From positions 1 through 10,655 of the forward strand of contig DASREL010000081.1 of assembly GCA_035652075.1 (NCBI GenBank): DNA of 10,655 nucleotides. Direction: 5' to 3'. This DNA comes from Gp6-AA45 sp035652075 (GTDB taxonomy: Bacteria; Acidobacteriota; Vicinamibacteria; Vicinamibacterales; CAVVIG01). Made by a program: the position numbers and the translations under genes. A model generated the notes under the pieces. It made no database searches. It saw only the letters and a list, made by a program, of their open reading frames with translations, and was not told the DNA's origin. Shown piece after piece: positions 6,629 through 10,655 of the stretch. The first letter of the stretch is position 1, and every line of letters begins with the position of its first letter.

Positions 6629-9121
6629 ATGCAGAAACCCGCCGAGCTGGACAAGCTGACCGGGATCGCGAGCAGGTTCGGCGCCTTCGTCGCCGAACGA
6701 CATCCCCTGGCGCTGCACGACGCAATCGACGCGCTCGACGCCGCCTGTCGCGGGCGCGAACCCCGGACCGAGCACGAAATCGATGCGCTCCGTCCGGCGT
6801 TTGCGCGCGAACTGATCAAGCGCCTGGACGCGCGTCCGCTTCCGCAAGGCATCGCCGACCCGACACCTCGAGTGACGGTCACCGATCGAATCGTCAGCGC
6901 CCGCATCGAGTTGCTGCAGGGATGCGACGGATTTCTGCGGCGCGCCGCACTCCAAGCGTCGCTGACGCGCGACGAACGGATCGAAATCCTGCGCGGCATG
7001 CTGCTGACCCGCGCCACGGACAATCGGCTCAAGACGTTTTTCACATCGGGAGAAATCAAGTACGGCAGCGCCGGCTTTCAAGGCAAAGGATTCCGGTCAC
7101 TGGGGCAGGAAGCGATCTATGCCGCTGCGATTCGACTGCGGCGGGGCCCGGCGTACCGTGCCGGCGATCGATGGACGGGCGACGTCATCGGTCCCGTGAT
7201 CAGAGATCTGGGCGCGACGCTGGCGATGCGACCCGGTGCTGAAACCGTGCGCATGGTGCTCAACGCGCAGATGGCGAAGGTCGGCGCGCCGCTCGACGGG
7301 AAAGATCTCCACATCGGCGACTTCGACTGGGGCATTCTGCCGCCGGCAGCGCCGTTGACGACCGCGACGCTGACGATTGCGGGGATGGCGATGGCGTTCG
7401 ATCGCGACGGATCGGGTCGCGTGGCCGTGTCGTTCATCGGCGAAGGCGGGTCGTCGCTGGGCGAGTGGCACGAGGCGATCAACCTCTGCGCGGCGCGAAA
7501 GCTGCCCGCGATCTTCTGCCTCGAAAACAATCAAACGGCGCTGTCGACGCCGCTTCGCGACCAGACGGCGGTGCGCGTGTTCGCCGACAAGGCGATCGGC
7601 TACGGCATTCCCGGCGTCACAATCGACGGCACCGACCCCGATGCGATCGCTGCGGCGTTTGCGTGGGCGGCCGAACGCGCGCGTGCCGGGCAAGGCCCGA
7701 CGTTGATCGAGACGGTGTCGATGCGGATGTGCGGTCACGCGCATCACGACGACATGCTGTATCTCGGTCGCGATCCGCAGGCGTCGTGGGAGTACGCCGC
7801 GCTGTCGGAACAGGGCTACGCGAATCGCGACTCGTACGAGTACTGGTCCGCGCGCGATCCAATCGCGATGTACGCAAAGACGCTCGAAGCCGAAGGCGTT
7901 ATCGGCAGCGGCGATCTCGATCGGTTCAAGCGGGACGCGGACACGATCGTCGAGGAGCAGGCGAAAGCGGTCATCGATGCGCCGTGGCCGGAGCCGTCGC
8001 AAGCTGGCGTCGGCGTCTTCGCGGACGAGGAACCGCGCGTCCATGTCGAAGTGCTGGATCCTGACGTCCGGCTGAAGGCAACCACAGAACGCACGGAACG
8101 CACAGACTGGCTTCCGGAAGCAGCACCGCCGTTTGATCCGAAAGGCAGAACGTTCCTCGAGGCGGTGATGCTCGGCGTGGCCGACGCGTTGCGGGCGGAT
8201 CCGCGGGTGTTCGTGTACGGCGAAGATGTCGGCGGTGCGTACGGCAACGCGTTCCTGCTGCTGCGTCCGCTGCTGAAGGAGTTCGGTGACCGCTTGATCA
8301 ACTCACCGCTCGCCGAAGGCGCTGTGCTCGGCGTGTGTGTCGGCGCAGCGTTGGCTGGCCAGCGGCCAATCGGCGAGATTCAGTTCAACGACTTCGTCGC
8401 GACCGGGTTCAATCAGTTGGTCAACAACGCGGCGAAGATTCGGTATCGTTGGGGCGGCAGCGTGCCGATGGTCGTGCGGATGCCCTGGGGCGGCCTGCGA
8501 CATGCGGGCCCGTATCATTCGCAGAACACCGAGCCGTGGTTCTACCGCACACCCGGCCTGAAGATCGTCGTCCCGTCAACACCGCATGACGCACGCGCGC
8601 TCATGGCGTCCGCCGTCGCCGATCCGGATCCCGTTCTGTACTACGAGCACATCGCGCTGTATCGCGACCCGCGCATCAAACAGCTGCTCGCCGACGAACC
8701 GCCCGCAGCGCTGCCGCTCGGCCGGGCGGCGCTCCGGCGTGACGGCGATGACCTGGCGATCATTTCGTATGGCGCCTACGTCCACGTCGCCGCGCGCGTG
8801 GCCGATGCCCTCGCGAAGGACGGCATGCATGCCAGCGTCCTTGACCTGCGCAGCCTCGTGCCGCTCGACCGCGCGACGATTCTTGCCCTCGCGCGCCGTT
8901 GTCACCGCGTCCTGATCGTCCACGAGGATGCACGAACCGGCGGCATCGGTGAAAGCGTTGCCGCCATCATCCAGGAAGAAGCCTTCGAATTTCTCGACGC
9001 ACCCGTTCGGATTGTCGGAGCACTCGATACGCCGGTTCCATATTCGCCGCCGCTCGAAGAGTTCTACCTTCCGAGCGAAGCGCACGTGGAGCGCGCGGCG
9101 CGGCTGCTGCTCGCGTACTGA
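6629..9121 (+). CDS. Fused 2-oxoacid dehydrogenase E1 alpha-beta (thiamine diphosphate-dependent)
   Basis: An 830-residue single chain joining E1 alpha and E1 beta, which are separate in most acetoin, pyruvate and branched-chain 2-oxoacid dehydrogenase complexes. Residues 1 to about 115 are a helical extension I do not recognise. The alpha part (about 116-470) has LLTRATDNRL (125-134), a modified cofactor motif GEGGSSLGEWHE (271-282) ending in LENN (298-301), and GHAHHDD (369-375) where the GHSxSD loop is usual. A linker (about 470-505) leads to the beta part: FVYGEDVGG (528-536), SPLAEGAVLG with the likely cofactor-activating Glu563, the HSQNTEP block with the conserved His630, and a transketolase C-terminal domain from about 695. 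The enzyme would decarboxylate a 2-oxo acid and pass the acyl group to a lipoyl-E2. No E2 or E3 lies in the window. The ATG at 6629, with AGGG eight bases upstream, is chosen over 6527, which would overlap the small subunit by 92 bp. Confidence 0.85.
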   Translation: MQKPAELDKLTGIASRFGAFVAERHPLALHDAIDALDAACRGREPRTEHEIDALRPAFARELIKRLDARPLPQGIADPTPRVTVTDRIVSARIELLQGCDGFLRRAALQASLTRDERIEILRGMLLTRATDNRLKTFFTSGEIKYGSAGFQGKGFRSLGQEAIYAAAIRLRRGPAYRAGDRWTGDVIGPVIRDLGATLAMRPGAETVRMVLNAQMAKVGAPLDGKDLHIGDFDWGILPPAAPLTTATLTIAGMAMAFDRDGSGRVAVSFIGEGGSSLGEWHEAINLCAARKLPAIFCLENNQTALSTPLRDQTAVRVFADKAIGYGIPGVTIDGTDPDAIAAAFAWAAERARAGQGPTLIETVSMRMCGHAHHDDMLYLGRDPQASWEYAALSEQGYANRDSYEYWSARDPIAMYAKTLEAEGVIGSGDLDRFKRDADTIVEEQAKAVIDAPWPEPSQAGVGVFADEEPRVHVEVLDPDVRLKATTERTERTDWLPEAAPPFDPKGRTFLEAVMLGVADALRADPRVFVYGEDVGGAYGNAFLLLRPLLKEFGDRLINSPLAEGAVLGVCVGAALAGQRPIGEIQFNDFVATGFNQLVNNAAKIRYRWGGSVPMVVRMPWGGLRHAGPYHSQNTEPWFYRTPGLKIVVPSTPHDARALMASAVADPDPVLYYEHIALYRDPRIKQLLADEPPAALPLGRAALRRDGDDLAIISYGAYVHVAARVADALAKDGMHASVLDLRSLVPLDRATILALARRCHRVLIVHEDARTGGIGESVAAIIQEEAFEFLDAPVRIVGALDTPVPYSPPLEEFYLPSEAHVERAARLLLAY
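8083..8109 (+). repeat. In-frame 9-bp tandem repeat at the E1 alpha/beta seam
   Basis: CACAGAACG (8083-8091), CACGGAACG (8092-8100) and CACAGACTG (8101-8109) are three successive 9-bp units, the third partly degenerate. The translation is T-E-R-T-E-R-T-D (residues 486-493), placed exactly in the low-complexity linker that joins the alpha and beta domains. Similar CACAGA-type tandems are, as I recall, common between genes in several GC-rich phyla, so this may be a former spacer repeat captured by the fusion. Confidence 0.6.
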
Positions 9122-9125
9122 GACC

Positions 9126-9797
9126 GTGCTGGCGGCGGTCATCTTCGACTTCGACGGCGTCATTTTCGACAGCGAAACGCCCGAATACGAATCGCACAAG
9201 CGCCTCTACGCGGAGTACGGCGTGCCGCTGACGGTCGACGAGTGGTGCGACGCGATCGGCACGTGGACGGCCGATCACGACGACCGCCGCTACGAAGCGC
9301 TGTGCGCACGCACAACGCGTCCGCCCGCTCGCGAGGTCTACCACCAGCGCCGCCACGACATCTTCGAGCAGCTGCGGCCGGACGCGCCAATGACCGGCAT
9401 CCTCGATCTTCTCTCCGCCCTCGGCCGCGAGCGCATCGCAACCGCCGTGGCGTCGACCGCGCCGGCGCGTTGGGTGCGCTCCGCGATCCCGCGGCTGAGA
9501 CTGGAGTCGCATTTCCAGGCGATCGTGACCGGCGACGATGTGGCGCGGCGCAAGCCGGCGCCGGACGTCTATCTCGAAGCGGTTCGCCGCCTGGGGATCG
9601 ATCCGGGCGACGCGGTCGCCATCGAAGACTCAGCGCCGGGCGTCGCGGCCGCGCGTGCGGCAGGACTGCGTGTCGTCGCGATCCCGCACTGGTTGACGGC
9701 GACGCACGATCTCGCTGCGGCTGACCTTCGTGTGACGCACGCCGGCGAGCTGACGGTGGCGCGCCTGCAGGCGTTAGTCGCTCCTGTGACAAAATAG
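9126..9797 (+). CDS. HAD-superfamily hydrolase, beta-phosphoglucomutase/phosphatase-like
   Basis: A 223-residue protein with all four HAD motifs. Motif I is DFDGVIFDSE, with nucleophile Asp8 and general acid/base Asp10. Motif II is AVAST (Ser110), motif III is the RRKPAPD lysine (Lys143) and motif IV is IEDSAPGV (Glu167-Asp168). The helical cap between motif I and II (about residues 18-85) is the C1 type seen in beta-phosphoglucomutases, phosphoglycolate phosphatases and small sugar-phosphate phosphatases. The cap does not allow these to be told apart here. Translation starts at a GTG four bases after the E1 stop codon; there is no ATG at a sensible place, because an upstream one would run deep into the E1 gene. 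The spacing implies co-transcription with the dehydrogenase. A housekeeping or metabolite-repair role is as likely as a role in the AcnX/E1 pathway. Confidence 0.87.
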   Translation: MLAAVIFDFDGVIFDSETPEYESHKRLYAEYGVPLTVDEWCDAIGTWTADHDDRRYEALCARTTRPPAREVYHQRRHDIFEQLRPDAPMTGILDLLSALGRERIATAVASTAPARWVRSAIPRLRLESHFQAIVTGDDVARRKPAPDVYLEAVRRLGIDPGDAVAIEDSAPGVAAARAAGLRVVAIPHWLTATHDLAAADLRVTHAGELTVARLQALVAPVTK

Positions 9798-9807
9798 TCT
9801 TTTCAGC

Positions 9808-10655
9808 ATGAGTGACGACTCCAGTTCTGTCGGGCCCGCGACCGGTGTCGATTTCATCCGCGCGATCGTCGCCGAGGACGTCGCAACGGGGAAGAATCAC
9901 GGCCGTGTCGCCACGCGTTTTCCGCCCGAGCCGAACGGCTACCTGCACATCGGACACGCGAAAGCCATCTGTCTCGACTTCGGCGTCGCGCAGGAAAATC
10001 ACGGCACGTGTAATTTACGGTTCGACGACACGAACCCGGTCAAGGAAGACGTCGAGTACGTCGACTCGATCAAAGCGGATGTCGAGTGGCTCGGTTTCAC
10101 GTGGCATGCCGAGCTGTACGCGTCCGATTACTTCGAACGATTGTACGACTTCGCGCGCGAGCTGATTCGGAAAGGGCTGGCGTACGTCGACAGCCTCAAC
10201 GCGGACCAGATGCGCGAATATCGCGGCACGCTCACCGAGCCAGGACGGAACAGCCCGTATCGCGATCGCGGCGTCGACGAAAACCTCGACCTCTTCGCGC
10301 GCATGCGCGCCGGCGAGTTTCCCGACGGCGCCCACGTGCTCCGCGCGAAGATCGACATGGCCTCGCCGAACATGACGATGCGCGACCCGACGCTGTACCG
10401 GATTCGGCATGCGACGCATCACCGGACGGGCGATGCGTGGTGTATCTACCCGATGTACGACTTCGCGCACCCTTTGTCGGATGCGATCGAAGGAATCACG
10501 CACTCGTTCTGCACCTTGGAGTACGAGGATCATCGGCCGCTGTACGACTGGCTCGTCGACCATCTGATCACCGGCGACAAGCCGCGGCAGTACGAGTTCG
10601 CGCGCCTGAACCTCAACTACACCGTGATGAGCAAGCGCAAGCTGCTGCAGCTCGT
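9808..10655 (+). CDS. glnS: Glutaminyl-tRNA synthetase, N-terminal part (runs off the window)
   Basis: The ATG at 9808 opens a frame that stays open to the last base, giving 282 complete residues. It contains RFPPEPNGYLHIGHAKAIC (37-55) with the class I HIGH signature at 47-50, then NLRFDDTNP (69-77), EYVDSIKADVEWLGF (83-97), DFAHPLSDAIEGITHS and CTLEYEDHRPLYDWL. Near the edge comes VMSKR (273-277), the KMSKR signature with Val in place of the first Lys, usual for GlnRS. The FPPEPNGYLHIGHAK block separates it from glutamyl-tRNA synthetases. The enzyme charges tRNA-Gln with glutamine in the cytoplasm. Bacterial GlnRS is usually about 550 residues, so roughly half is present. The start lies ten bases after the HAD stop codon, so it may share that transcript. 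No clear Shine-Dalgarno site precedes it. Confidence 0.95.
   Translation, partial: MSDDSSSVGPATGVDFIRAIVAEDVATGKNHGRVATRFPPEPNGYLHIGHAKAICLDFGVAQENHGTCNLRFDDTNPVKEDVEYVDSIKADVEWLGFTWHAELYASDYFERLYDFARELIRKGLAYVDSLNADQMREYRGTLTEPGRNSPYRDRGVDENLDLFARMRAGEFPDGAHVLRAKIDMASPNMTMRDPTLYRIRHATHHRTGDAWCIYPMYDFAHPLSDAIEGITHSFCTLEYEDHRPLYDWLVDHLITGDKPRQYEFARLNLNYTVMSKRKLLQL

Noticed and set aside
7097..8044. 315-codon - strand frame opposite E1 alpha
   Set aside because: Same reason: antisense to a well-supported enzyme and compositionally an artefact of GC-rich codons.
8928..9125. ATG start at 8928 for the HAD protein, giving 289 residues
   Set aside because: It lies 194 bp inside the E1 gene. The HAD fold starts immediately after the GTG at 9126, where motif I is at the normal distance from the N-terminus.
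9790..9807. CAAAAT (9790-9795) as a separate glnS promoter
   Set aside because: It matches only 4 of 6 consensus positions, has no -35 partner at 16-18 bp and overlaps the end of the HAD gene. Co-transcription or an upstream promoter is as likely.
1..10655. Mobile element, CRISPR array, toxin-antitoxin or defence system
   Set aside because: No transposase, integrase, regularly spaced repeats or recognisable defence domain was found on either strand, and all larger frames are accounted for by metabolic or housekeeping genes.

Overview
This is a GC-rich, gene-dense bacterial window with short intergenic gaps. Gene content and style suggest an Acidobacteriota-type genome, perhaps Vicinamibacterales. 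The clues are a DUF5916 outer-membrane protein, an exported M38-type amidohydrolase, a fused E1 alpha/beta dehydrogenase and an intergenic GTAGCGC-type repeat. The taxonomic guess is an inference from gene style; no marker gene here proves it. No tRNA, rRNA, CRISPR array, transposase, phage gene or integration site was seen.

Layout. (1) Bases 1-138 hold the C-terminal tail of a nitronate monooxygenase-like protein (+). It converges on a 3-mercaptopyruvate sulfurtransferase (-, 174-1031), and both stop codons lie inside an inverted repeat. (2) From a short divergent gap starts a large DUF5916 outer-membrane barrel protein (+, 1112-3586). It converges on an exported amidohydrolase (-, 3640-4872), with a hairpin of degenerate repeats between them. 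(3) A 61-bp divergent gap (4873-4933) carries back-to-back -10 hexamers and a tandem 17-bp repeat. It separates the amidohydrolase from a tight + strand cluster: aconitase X large subunit (4934-6202), aconitase X small subunit (6184-6618, overlapping by 19 bp), a single-chain 2-oxoacid dehydrogenase E1 alpha-beta fusion (6629-9121) and a HAD-family phosphatase/mutase (9126-9797). (4) glnS (glutaminyl-tRNA synthetase) starts at 9808 and runs off the right edge.

The most interesting unit is the acnX-L / acnX-S / E1-fusion / HAD cluster. AcnX enzymes with known function dehydrate cis-3-hydroxy-L-proline (bacteria) or mevalonate 5-phosphate (archaea). The usual partners of those two pathways (proline racemase or ketimine reductase; UbiD/UbiX-type decarboxylase) are absent from this window. 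A dehydratase that yields a 2-oxo acid (after tautomerisation), followed by a thiamine-diphosphate E1 that decarboxylates a 2-oxo acid, would be a chemically sensible pair. The substrate cannot be read from the sequence. The E1 is itself unusual: a fused chain, an N-terminal extension of about 115 residues, GEG in place of the usual GDG cofactor motif, and a 9-bp tandem repeat at the alpha/beta seam.
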